The notes below the pieces were generated by a model. It did not search any database. It was not told where the DNA came from and saw nothing but the letters and a program-made list of their open reading frames with translations. Positions 30,085-37,606 of a DNA stretch of 38,376 nucleotides are shown here, in pieces. Numbering within the stretch: position 1 is the stretch's first letter; the number at the start of each line of letters is the position of its first letter. The stretch is from positions 1-38,376 of the forward strand of contig JBKOUY010000026.1 in the NCBI GenBank assembly GCA_046723645.1. Direction: 5' to 3'. Source of the DNA: DASQUK01 sp046723645. GTDB lineage: Bacteria > Actinomycetota > Acidimicrobiia > Acidimicrobiales > VFJN01. The position numbers were made by a program, and so were the translations under genes.

Positions 30085-32322
30085 CTACGACGTGCGCGTC
30101 CGCACGCCGGCCGACCCGTTGCCGGTCACGCCGGCGTGCCCGCGCGGCAGGCGATCGCCCGCCTGGATCAGGGGTCGCCTGGTGCTCAGGTCGGTCAGCT
30201 CGGCCTCGCGCCAGTGCAGGATGCGTCGGGTCGACGGCTCCTTCTCGATCTGGCACGCGAGCCCCTTGAGCAGCGGGTCCCCGCCGAGGATGTCGGCGGC
30301 GGCGGCGCACCGCTCCGCCTGATCGCTGTCTCGGGCAACGGCGAGCAGGCTCGAGGCGGTGCGGATCCCCATGGCCCGCAGCTGGCCGATCCGGCTGCTC
30401 GACTCGGTGCCTCCCCGGCTGTCATCGTGGCCCGCGCCGTCGTCCACCAGCATCAGGAGCATTGCCTGGTCCGACCAGTCGACCAGGCGCTCCACCGGCA
30501 TGCGGGTGTTGACCATCATCGACACCAGGTCGGCCTTGGCCAACGAGGGGATGTCGGAGATCCCGTCCGACTCGAGCCGGGCGCTCTCGTAGATGTCGAT
30601 GCCGTCGACCTGCGTCAGCGCGCGTGGCGTGGCGAACGTCTTGGCGAACGCGCCCCGCACCCTCCCGTCCGCCTTGCCGGGGAGATCGCTGAGCAGCGAC
30701 GACGTCAGCAGGCCGAGGCCCTGCAGCACCGTGATGGGAACCACGCCGGCCAGGAACGCGATGGCCCACCACACGTTCTCCTGGAGCCCGGATGGCTTGA
30801 GCAACACGTTGATCAGGTACGCAATCACCACCACGGTCACGAGGCGCGCCGTGATCTGGTTGTAGAGCTTCGGTCGCAGGTCGCCCTGGAAGTAACCGCG
30901 TAGGACCAGGTAGACGGCGAAGAAGTAGGAGCCGAGGAAGGCCATGGTGGCGGCGCTCGGCGTCGGGTCCAGCAGCTCGAAGAACGAGAGCTGCACGCTG
31001 TCCTCGGCGGCGCGCGCGTCGGCGGCCGCCGCCTCGGCTGCGGCCGCGGCTTGGCCGCCGCCCTGGGGAAGATCCGGTTCGCTGGTCGAGGTCGTCCGCG
31101 AGCCGGTGCTGTGCGCAGCGATGTCCTCGGCCGCGTCTCGGTTCCGAGCCGCCTCGGCGGCGGCGGCCCGGGCATCGGACGCGGACCCGCTGTCCGCAGC
31201 CGCCTGGGCCCGGTCGGAGGCCGAGTCGGCGGCCGCCACTACCGTCGACAGCTCGTTGGATCCGGCGAAGTCGAACGACTTGGTGGGGAGGATCAGGAGC
31301 GTCCAGCCGAGGCTGATGAGGATCGTCGCCACGATGACCGGCGAGTAGCGCCCAGCCAGGAAGCGCGTGGAGTCGGTCGAGAAGCTCGACGCCTCGCCCA
31401 ACTGGTCGCCGTAGCGGGCGTCGATGTCGGCCAGCGTCTCCACCTGTGGGTCCATGCGAAAGATGGCCCGGACCCAGCCGCCCCTGATGGTGCCAACCCG
31501 CTGGCGGTCGAACTGGAAGTACATCAGCGCCGGGAACAGCGAGAGAACGGCCACGTAGATGACCTGAATCAGCCTCGATACCAACCGACTCTCCATGCCC
31601 TGCTTGATGTAGAGGCCGCCCTCCATGACCAGGAAGCTCTTGGCGTCGGTCGCGACGATGATTGCGACCGCCGGAAGGACGGCCCCGACCAGGATCACGA
31701 CCAGCAGCATGGTGATGTACTTCGTCCGCCGGACGCTGTCGTTGCCGTCGTAGAACGCATCGCCGAGGCCGAACTCGACGTCGGCCTCCTGCGTATCGGC
31801 GATGCGGGCCTGCAGGACTCGGTCGCGTTCGCGGGTCGCCGCCAGGTACAGGATGACGACGACAGCGGCGGCGAACACGGCCGTCGCCGCGATCGCCTCG
31901 GCCCGGTAGAGGCTCCCGAACACGAGGACGTCGATGATGACGGTCGCAAGCGCCGCCAGCGTCGCGAACCACAGGACGAGCCGGAGCCACACGGAGCTGC
32001 AGGTCCGAGTGGACTCGCGGACGCGCACCTGGTGCCGCTGCCGAAGCGGCACCAGGTGGCGGGCGAACGGTGCGAGCCGCCCGCCCTCGAACTCCCGCCG
32101 CGCCAAGGGCGCCAGCCACAGGTCCCCGTAGTCGTGGTCATGGACGCGGATGCGGTTCGGCGTCCCGTTCTCCACTAGGTAGTGCTTGCCCGCCCGGATG
32201 GCGAAGGTCTCGTTGTACGCCGCCCGGCAACCAGCCGGGACCTTTGCGTCGGGCTGGGCCCGACAGCCGACCGGTTCACTGCGGGTCCGAACCACCGCGG
32301 CCTGCTCGCCCTTGTCCGACAT
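30085..32322 (-). CDS. Large unrecognised multi-span membrane protein
   Basis: I do not recognise a family for this 745-residue protein. About 110 soluble N-terminal residues (with AGKHYLVENGTPNRIRVHDHDYGDLWLAPLARREFEGG) precede two close membrane spans (about 125-185). Three further spans lie between about 210 and 360 (TMLLVVILVGAVLPAVAIIVA; IYVAVLSLFPALMYF; VIVATILISLGWTLLIL). An Ala-rich, probably coiled-coil loop of about 100 residues comes next, then three more spans (YFFAVYLVLRGYF; LVTVVVIAYLINVLL; WWAIAFLAGVVPITVL). A soluble C-terminal tail includes RIGQLRAMGIRTASSLLAVA, a helix-hairpin-helix-like pattern. The ATG at 32322 is used; an in-frame ATG at 32412 would add 30 residues. It probably follows the LLM gene in one transcript. 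Confidence 0.8.
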   Translation of the reverse strand: MSDKGEQAAVVRTRSEPVGCRAQPDAKVPAGCRAAYNETFAIRAGKHYLVENGTPNRIRVHDHDYGDLWLAPLARREFEGGRLAPFARHLVPLRQRHQVRVRESTRTCSSVWLRLVLWFATLAALATVIIDVLVFGSLYRAEAIAATAVFAAAVVVILYLAATRERDRVLQARIADTQEADVEFGLGDAFYDGNDSVRRTKYITMLLVVILVGAVLPAVAIIVATDAKSFLVMEGGLYIKQGMESRLVSRLIQVIYVAVLSLFPALMYFQFDRQRVGTIRGGWVRAIFRMDPQVETLADIDARYGDQLGEASSFSTDSTRFLAGRYSPVIVATILISLGWTLLILPTKSFDFAGSNELSTVVAAADSASDRAQAAADSGSASDARAAAAEAARNRDAAEDIAAHSTGSRTTSTSEPDLPQGGGQAAAAAEAAAADARAAEDSVQLSFFELLDPTPSAATMAFLGSYFFAVYLVLRGYFQGDLRPKLYNQITARLVTVVVIAYLINVLLKPSGLQENVWWAIAFLAGVVPITVLQGLGLLTSSLLSDLPGKADGRVRGAFAKTFATPRALTQVDGIDIYESARLESDGISDIPSLAKADLVSMMVNTRMPVERLVDWSDQAMLLMLVDDGAGHDDSRGGTESSSRIGQLRAMGIRTASSLLAVARDSDQAERCAAAADILGGDPLLKGLACQIEKEPSTRRILHWREAELTDLSTRRPLIQAGDRLPRGHAGVTGNGSAGVRTRTS

Positions 32323-32429
32323 CTGGCACCCCGCGTCGTCGCCCAAGTTCGCGGCGCGTACACCAACCCTGAGCCCGCAGCGGGCCGCGTGATACGGGAA
32401 TGTGCACTCCATCACGCCAGTGCCGACTC

Positions 32430-33362
32430 TCAGCTCGTGAGCGCCGGACGGACCTTTTCGGCGAACAGCTCGAGCTGGCGTCGTTCGTCGCGGACGGGCC
32501 AGATGAACACGCGCTGCACACCGGCATCGCGGAAGGCGGTGAGCTTCTCCGCGAACGCATCCGCCGGACCGACGGGCAGCCGCTCCCGGAGCATCTCCTC
32601 CGGTCGGTGGATGGTCGGCGCCAGGCGGGTGCGGAAGATCGCATCGGCTTCGGAGCGGCTGTCCGTGATGTAGCACCACATCGTCGCGAGTGCGTTGGGG
32701 AACGCCTCTGCCTCCCTGCCGCCTTCGACCAGGAGGCCCCGCAGCTGCGACCACGCGTCGGCGAACCGGTCGGGGGTCGTGTTGTAGGCCGAGGCCAGCC
32801 AGCCGTCGCCGAGCCGTGCGGCGCGGCGGAGCCCGGCGCGGGAGCCCCAGCTTCCGACCCAGATCGGCGGTCCGGCCGGCCGGGCAGGGGCCGGTTGCAG
32901 GTCGATCCCTTCGGTGGAGTAGAAGCGACCGACGAACGGCTCGCCGCCCGGCCGCCAGAGCGCGCGGAGTGCCTGGATCGCCTCGTCGAGGCGCGGCCAC
33001 CGTTCGGCGTAGTCGATGCCGACGGCTGCGTAGTCGCGCTCCGACGAACCGGGCCCCACAGCGACGACGAGGCGCCCACCCGACAGCCGGTCGATCGCGC
33101 CCAGCGCCTTGGCGAGCGGGATGGGACCTCGCACGACCGGTAGCGACACCGTCGTGGCGAGGTTCATCTCTCCGGCGTGGCCGAGAGCGACGGCGAGTGC
33201 GGTGGGCCCGTCCAGCCACGGCACTGCGAACACCAAATGATCGTTCGCCGACACCGCGGCGAACCCGAGTCGCCTGGCTGTGTCGACGTACTCCGTGAGG
33301 TGACCGAGCGAGTAGGGCTGCCCTCCGAAGTCCATCAGCGGAAGGTGGGCGCAGAAGTCCAC
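32430..33362 (-). CDS. LLM-class F420/flavin-dependent oxidoreductase
   Basis: This 310-residue protein of the bacterial luciferase-like TIM-barrel superfamily starts MDFCAHLPLMDFGGQPYSLGHL and shows SANDHLVF, TTVSLPVVRGPIPLAKALGAIDRLSGGRLVVAVGPGSSERDYAAVG and PPIWVGSWGSRAGLRRAARLGDGW. These are typical of F420-dependent members in actinomycetes. The reaction is a hydride transfer to an unknown substrate. The start is GTG at 33362. A short fossil reading frame of another hydrolase lies directly upstream. Confidence 0.9.
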   Translation of the reverse strand: MDFCAHLPLMDFGGQPYSLGHLTEYVDTARRLGFAAVSANDHLVFAVPWLDGPTALAVALGHAGEMNLATTVSLPVVRGPIPLAKALGAIDRLSGGRLVVAVGPGSSERDYAAVGIDYAERWPRLDEAIQALRALWRPGGEPFVGRFYSTEGIDLQPAPARPAGPPIWVGSWGSRAGLRRAARLGDGWLASAYNTTPDRFADAWSQLRGLLVEGGREAEAFPNALATMWCYITDSRSEADAIFRTRLAPTIHRPEEMLRERLPVGPADAFAEKLTAFRDAGVQRVFIWPVRDERRQLELFAEKVRPALTS

Positions 33363-33371
33363 GCACCCGCC

Positions 33372-33434
33372 TCAGTAGGCGCCTTGCTGCTCGAACAAAC
33401 GCCGAGGGTTGGCGACGAGCATGTGCGCCCGAGC
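33372..33434 (-). pseudogene. C-terminal remnant of a phosphotriesterase/amidohydrolase-like gene
   Basis: Directly after the FAH-family stop codon the minus strand continues for 20 codons, in the same frame, to a TGA at 33374-33372. It contains HMLVANPRRLFE, the usual last strand-helix of phosphotriesterase-like lactonases and related amidohydrolases (...NPRRLF...). No N-terminal part is present. I read it as what remains after a deletion; a chance match is possible given its length. Confidence 0.45.
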
Positions 33435-34274
33435 TCAGGACGCGACGCAGCGGTTGCGCAGCTCGCCGATGCCCTCGATGTAGCTCGTCAGGAGGTCGCC
33501 CGGGTGGAGGAACCTCGGCGGCGTTCGGGCGTAGCCGACGCCCGACGGGGTGCCGGTGAAGATCAGGTCACCCGGCCACAGCGTGACGATGTGGGACAGG
33601 CGGCTGACGAGCTCGGGCACCGGGAAGATGAGGTCGGACGTCCGAGCCTTCTGGACCTCCTCGCCGTTGACGGAGCAGCCCAGCTCGAGGTCGTCGCGGT
33701 CCGGCACGTCGTCGACGGTGACCAGGAACGGGCCCGTGGGACCGAAGCCAGTGAACGACTTGGCGAGCGACCACTGCGCTGGGGGGCGCCTCTGGACCGC
33801 CCGATCGGAGATGTCCTGGCCGACCATGAGCCCGGCGACGTGATCCCACGTCCGCTCGACGGGCACGCGGTGTGCGGTGCGTCCCAGCGCCACCACTAGC
33901 TCGACCTCCCAGTCGACGGTCTCGCTGCCGACCGGGATCTCGCTGGTCGGCCCTGCGACGCAGCTGGGGAACTTGGTGAACACGGCCGGCTCCTCGGGCA
34001 CATCGCGGCCGCCCTCGGCAGCGTGCAGCCGGTAGTTCAGGCCCACGCCGAACACTTGGTGCGGCCGCGGCACCGGGGCCAGCAGGGCCGCGCCCGCCAG
34101 CGGGGCCGTCGGCTCCGACGCGCCGGCCGAACGTGCCCACTCGGCGAGCGCGTCCCACTGTTCGAGCGCCGCCACGGGATCGGCGGGGAGGCGGCCTGCG
34201 GATGCCGCCTCCACGTCGACCAGTCCGTCGCCGACCACCAGCTGCATCCGCCCACCGACGTTGCCGAAGCGCAT
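33435..34274 (-). CDS. Fumarylacetoacetate hydrolase (FAH) family protein
   Basis: This 279-residue protein has the FAH domain: VFGVGLNYRLHAAEGG near residue 75, then KFPSCVAGPTSEIPVGSETVDWEVELVVALG with the metal-binding Glu pair (WEVEL), and VGQDISDRAVQ with the third acidic ligand. It ends with GDLIFTGTPSGVGYARTP. Members hydrolyse or decarboxylate acylpyruvates and 2-oxo-hepta-diene-dioates at the end of aromatic catabolism. The ATG is 6 nt after TAGGTT on the minus strand, so it is probably leaderless. It is divergent from the molybdenum hydroxylase gene. Confidence 0.93.
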   Translation of the reverse strand: MRFGNVGGRMQLVVGDGLVDVEAASAGRLPADPVAALEQWDALAEWARSAGASEPTAPLAGAALLAPVPRPHQVFGVGLNYRLHAAEGGRDVPEEPAVFTKFPSCVAGPTSEIPVGSETVDWEVELVVALGRTAHRVPVERTWDHVAGLMVGQDISDRAVQRRPPAQWSLAKSFTGFGPTGPFLVTVDDVPDRDDLELGCSVNGEEVQKARTSDLIFPVPELVSRLSHIVTLWPGDLIFTGTPSGVGYARTPPRFLHPGDLLTSYIEGIGELRNRCVAS

Positions 34275-34280
34275 GCCGCC

Positions 34281-34286
34281 AACCTA
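34281..34286 (-). promoter_or_regulatory. -10 element of the FAH-family gene (leaderless)
   Basis: TAGGTT on the minus strand lies 6 nt before the ATG at 34274, with no Shine-Dalgarno sequence between them. Confidence 0.4.
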
Positions 34287-34434
34287 GGTCACGGCGTCGC
34301 AGCGGACGACGAAGCGGTCCCAGTCACTCATCGACCGCGGCGTCGCGGATGTCGTCGGGCATCGAGGCGCCTTCCTGACCGACCCGTTGGTCGCCCGGTG
34401 GATGCTACTTCGCCGACAATTCCGCCCCCGCCGG

Positions 34435-34440
34435 TAGCGT
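34435..34440 (+). promoter_or_regulatory. -10 element of the molybdenum hydroxylase gene (leaderless)
   Basis: TAGCGT is 7 nt before the ATG at 34448 and no ribosome-binding site intervenes. The rest of the 173-bp divergent gap (34275-34447) contains nothing else that I can support as a gene. Confidence 0.4.
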
Positions 34441-34447
34441 CGGCCCG

Positions 34448-36724
34448 ATGCCACTCGTCGGAACGCCCGTGGCCCGGCGCGAGGACGGTCGCCTCCTCAC
34501 CGGCGACACCCGGTTCGTCGCCGATCTCGACCTCCCGGGCTGCTTGAGCGTCACGTACGTCACCGCACCGGTGGCGCACGCCGTCATCCGCTCCATCGAT
34601 GTCGAGGCCGCGCGCTCGGCCCCCGGCGTGGTTGACGTCGTGACCGCAGCCGACCTCGACATCGGCCCGCAGCCGCAGGTCAGCCGCGCCTACCCGCCGG
34701 CCATGGCCCGGCCGTTGCTGGCCGACGGCCGCGTGCGGTTCGTGGGCGAGGCAGTGGTGGCCATCGTCAGCGGGACCGAGGCCGATGGCGAGGACGCGGC
34801 CGAGCTGGTCGAGATCGACTACGACCCGCTGCCGGCGGTCACCAGCCTCGACGTCGCGGAGCGTGGCGAGGTGCTGCTCTTCCCCGAGGCCGGCACCAAC
34901 GTGGTGGCGGCCAGGGAGGGCGGTTCCGAGACCATCGGAGACGCGCTGGCCGGCTGCGATGTCGTCGTCTCGGCCACGCTGGTCAACCAACGCCTGGCGC
35001 CGTGCCCACTCGAGGGGCGGGCGGGAGCCTCGCTGTGGGGCGACGACGGGCGCCTGGTCCACTGGTCGTCGTGCCAGGGCGCACACCCGGTGCGGGCGCT
35101 GATGGCCGAGGTCTACGGCCTGCCACCCGACCGTGTGCGGGTCATCGCCCCCGACGTCGGCGGAAGCTTCGGGGCCAAGGCCAGGCCGCATCCCGAGGAG
35201 ATCCTGCTCCCCTGGCTCGCCCGCCGCGCCGGGCGGCCGGTCCGGTGGGTGCCGCCGCGCTCCACCGACATGGTCGGCCTGGGCCACTCGCGGGCGCAGC
35301 GCCAACGGGTCGAGATCGGTGGCGACCGCGAGGGGACGATCCGCGCCCTGCGTGTCCGGATCGACGGCGATGCCGGCTCGTACCCCATGGTGGGACCGCT
35401 GCTCGTCGCCAACACGGCGGTGATGTCTGCGGGCGCCTACCGCATCCCCGAGGTGCAGTGGGCGACCCGGGCCATCGTGACCAACACGACGCCCATCGTC
35501 GCCTACCGCGGCGCCGGCCGGCCCGAGGCTGCCGCCCTCATCGAACGGGCGATCGACCTGTTCGCCGCCGAGCTGGGCCACGATCCGGTCGCGGTTCGGC
35601 GCGACAACCTGCTGGGCGCCGGCGACTTCCCCTACGACGGCCGGACGGGCATGCGCTACGACAGCGGCGACTACCTCGCGGCGCTGGATGCCGCTCTCGA
35701 GGCCGTCGGCTACGACGAGCTGCGCGCGGAACAGGCCGGCCGCAGGGCGGCCGGGGACCCGCACCTGCTGGGCGTGGGCGTCGCGACCTTCGTGGACCGC
35801 ACCGCCGGCGTACCCGGCTCCGAGTACGGCGCCGTCGAGCTGCGGCCCGACGGGACCATGCGGGTCGTCAGCGGGGCGACGCCGTTCGGTCAGGGCCACC
35901 AGACGGCGTGGGCCATGCTCGTCGCCGACAGGACGGGGGTACCGCTCGATCGCATCGAGGTTGTGCACGGCGATACCGACGCCGTGCCGCGGGGCGGCCT
36001 CACGGGCGGATCACGTTCGGCGCAGAAGGCGGGGGCGGCCGTCGCCGAGGCGACGGTCGCCCTGGTCGACGAGGCCCGGCAGGTGGCCGCGGAGCTGCTG
36101 GAGGCGACCGCCGCCGACGTGCTCCTCGACACCGACACCGGGCGATTCCACGTGGCCGGCGCACCCGCGGCCCGCACCGTGGGCTGGGGCGAGCTCGCCG
36201 GCCATGTGGGTGTGGACCGGGCGCTGCAATGCGAGGCCGACTTCGACGGCGACGGGCCCACCGTGCCCTTCGGTGCCTACGTCGCCGTCGTCGACGTCGA
36301 TCGCGACACCGGCGCGGTTGAGCTGCGCCGGCTGGTGACGGTCGACGACGCCGGCACGATCATCAACCCCACGCTGGCGCTGGGACAGGTCCACGGCGGC
36401 CTGGCCCAGGGCGTCGGCCAGGCCCTGTTCGAGGAGTTCGCCTACGACGGAGATGGCAACCCCCAGACGGCCAACTTCGCCGACTATGCACTTCCGTCGG
36501 CGGCCGAGCTGCCGTCGTTCGAGTGCGAGCTGATGGAGACACCGTCCCCGAACAACCCGCTCGGCGCCAAGGGCATCGCCGAGTCCGGGACGGTCGGGGC
36601 CCCCGTGGCGGTGCAGAACGCGGTCATCGACGCCCTGGCCCACCTCGGCGTTCGCCACATCGACATGCCGCTCACCCCCGAGCGGGTCTGGCGGGCGATG
36701 AACAGCGCGGACCGGGCGGGCTAG
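34448..36724 (+). CDS. Molybdenum hydroxylase large subunit (xanthine dehydrogenase/CO dehydrogenase family)
   Basis: This 758-residue molybdopterin-cytosine-dinucleotide-binding subunit has an N-terminal a/b hammerhead domain (VGTPVARREDGRLLTGDTRFVADLDLPG). VGGSFGAKARPHPEE, AYRGAGRPEAAALIERAID, the cofactor loops GQGHQTAWAM and GGSRSAQKAGAAV, and the C-terminal GAKGIAESG with the active-site Glu follow. The CO-dehydrogenase loop AYxCSFR is absent, so it is not CoxL proper but a hydroxylase of unknown substrate. The FAD and 2Fe-2S subunits expected beside it are missing in this window, which is unusual for the family. Confidence 0.93.
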   Translation: MPLVGTPVARREDGRLLTGDTRFVADLDLPGCLSVTYVTAPVAHAVIRSIDVEAARSAPGVVDVVTAADLDIGPQPQVSRAYPPAMARPLLADGRVRFVGEAVVAIVSGTEADGEDAAELVEIDYDPLPAVTSLDVAERGEVLLFPEAGTNVVAAREGGSETIGDALAGCDVVVSATLVNQRLAPCPLEGRAGASLWGDDGRLVHWSSCQGAHPVRALMAEVYGLPPDRVRVIAPDVGGSFGAKARPHPEEILLPWLARRAGRPVRWVPPRSTDMVGLGHSRAQRQRVEIGGDREGTIRALRVRIDGDAGSYPMVGPLLVANTAVMSAGAYRIPEVQWATRAIVTNTTPIVAYRGAGRPEAAALIERAIDLFAAELGHDPVAVRRDNLLGAGDFPYDGRTGMRYDSGDYLAALDAALEAVGYDELRAEQAGRRAAGDPHLLGVGVATFVDRTAGVPGSEYGAVELRPDGTMRVVSGATPFGQGHQTAWAMLVADRTGVPLDRIEVVHGDTDAVPRGGLTGGSRSAQKAGAAVAEATVALVDEARQVAAELLEATAADVLLDTDTGRFHVAGAPAARTVGWGELAGHVGVDRALQCEADFDGDGPTVPFGAYVAVVDVDRDTGAVELRRLVTVDDAGTIINPTLALGQVHGGLAQGVGQALFEEFAYDGDGNPQTANFADYALPSAAELPSFECELMETPSPNNPLGAKGIAESGTVGAPVAVQNAVIDALAHLGVRHIDMPLTPERVWRAMNSADRAG

Positions 36725-36747
36725 ACCTTCGCCAGGCGCGGCCGACG

Positions 36748-37563
36748 TCACCAGAGCTGGTCGGTGTACGTGTCGGTGCCGACCACGGTCGCCAGGAACG
36801 GTGCCGCGAACGTCACACTGCCGGCGCCGCTCCCTTCGACGCGGTCGGCGTAGGTACGGACCCGATCCCAGGACGACGCGGGATCGCCTTCCAGGAACAG
36901 CAGCTGTACGACGCGGTCTGGGCTGCCTCCGCCGGTGCCGAGCGCCATCGGTGCTCGCGGCGCGTCCCCCGACTGGCCGCCCATGGGCATGACCCGCCAC
37001 GTCGAACCCAGGGCGACGCCACCGCCCCCGTCAGCCTCGAACAGGGCGGGGATTGCGTCGGCCGACAGGCGGGCCACCAGTTCCTCACGGGTCACGCCGT
37101 CGGCCGGCTCGACCACCACCACGCCGAGCCCGTCGAAGCCGTGGTCGAGCGCGAGCTCGAGCGGCACGCCATCGGCGTCGCGCTGGTGGCGGGCGACGAG
37201 GGAGTACAGCGCGGTGTGAGCGTGCGTCCGCTCGGCGAAGCCCCGCCCGTTGCCGTACAGCCACCGCACCTGCTTGGTCGCCCATGCGAAGTGCTCGGCC
37301 TCGTGGCCTTCGTGGACCCAGTAGACGGCCAGGTACGAGCCCGCGTCCACCGGGTCGGCGAAGGGGCTGTCGGCCGGGAACCGCAGGTCCTTCAGCGCCC
37401 GAGTGGCGACCCAGCGCCCTCCGGCGAACAGCCAGGGGCCGATCAGGCAGCCGGCGTAGAAGTGATCACGCTCGTACCAGCGGTTGTAGGCGACCTCGTG
37501 GCCGCGATGGGGGTCGACCATCGTGAAGAGCATGCTGCCGACCTTGACCGGATAGTCGTCCAC
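36748..37563 (-). CDS. EthD/Dabb-like protein of unknown function
   Basis: This 271-residue protein appears to carry two ferredoxin-like alpha/beta units: VGSMLFTMVDPHRGHEVAYNRWYERDHFYAGCLIGPWLFAGGRWVAT resembles EthD-type domains (N-x-W-Y-E-x-D-H), and a second half starts near residue 140. No catalytic motif is evident. Such proteins appear near catabolic genes, but their roles are largely unknown. The GTG at 37563 is preceded by GAGGAG with 5 nt spacing; longer frames overlap the divergent SDR. It converges with the molybdenum hydroxylase gene. Confidence 0.75.
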   Translation of the reverse strand: MDDYPVKVGSMLFTMVDPHRGHEVAYNRWYERDHFYAGCLIGPWLFAGGRWVATRALKDLRFPADSPFADPVDAGSYLAVYWVHEGHEAEHFAWATKQVRWLYGNGRGFAERTHAHTALYSLVARHQRDADGVPLELALDHGFDGLGVVVVEPADGVTREELVARLSADAIPALFEADGGGGVALGSTWRVMPMGGQSGDAPRAPMALGTGGGSPDRVVQLLFLEGDPASSWDRVRTYADRVEGSGAGSVTFAAPFLATVVGTDTYTDQLW

Positions 37564-37594
37564 TGGCACTCCTCGTCGTCGGTTCGACTGTTTG

Positions 37595-37600
37595 TATCGT
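37595..37600 (+). promoter_or_regulatory. -10 element of the edge SDR gene (leaderless)
   Basis: TATCGT is 6 nt before the ATG at 37607. The gap between this start and the divergent EthD-like gene is only 43 bp. Confidence 0.4.
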
Positions 37601-37606
37601 TCGGCA

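Noticed and set aside
31051..32178. Plus-strand frame opposite the large membrane protein
   Set aside because: Asp/Arg/His-rich shadow; the minus strand shows clean hydrophobic periodicity.
34284..34362. Two tiny overlapping frames of 12 and 15 residues (MPDDIRDAAVDE and MSDWDRFVVRCDAVT) on the minus strand upstream of the FAH gene
   Set aside because: GGAAGG precedes the first, but they are too short, have no recognisable feature, and the second overlaps the proposed FAH promoter.
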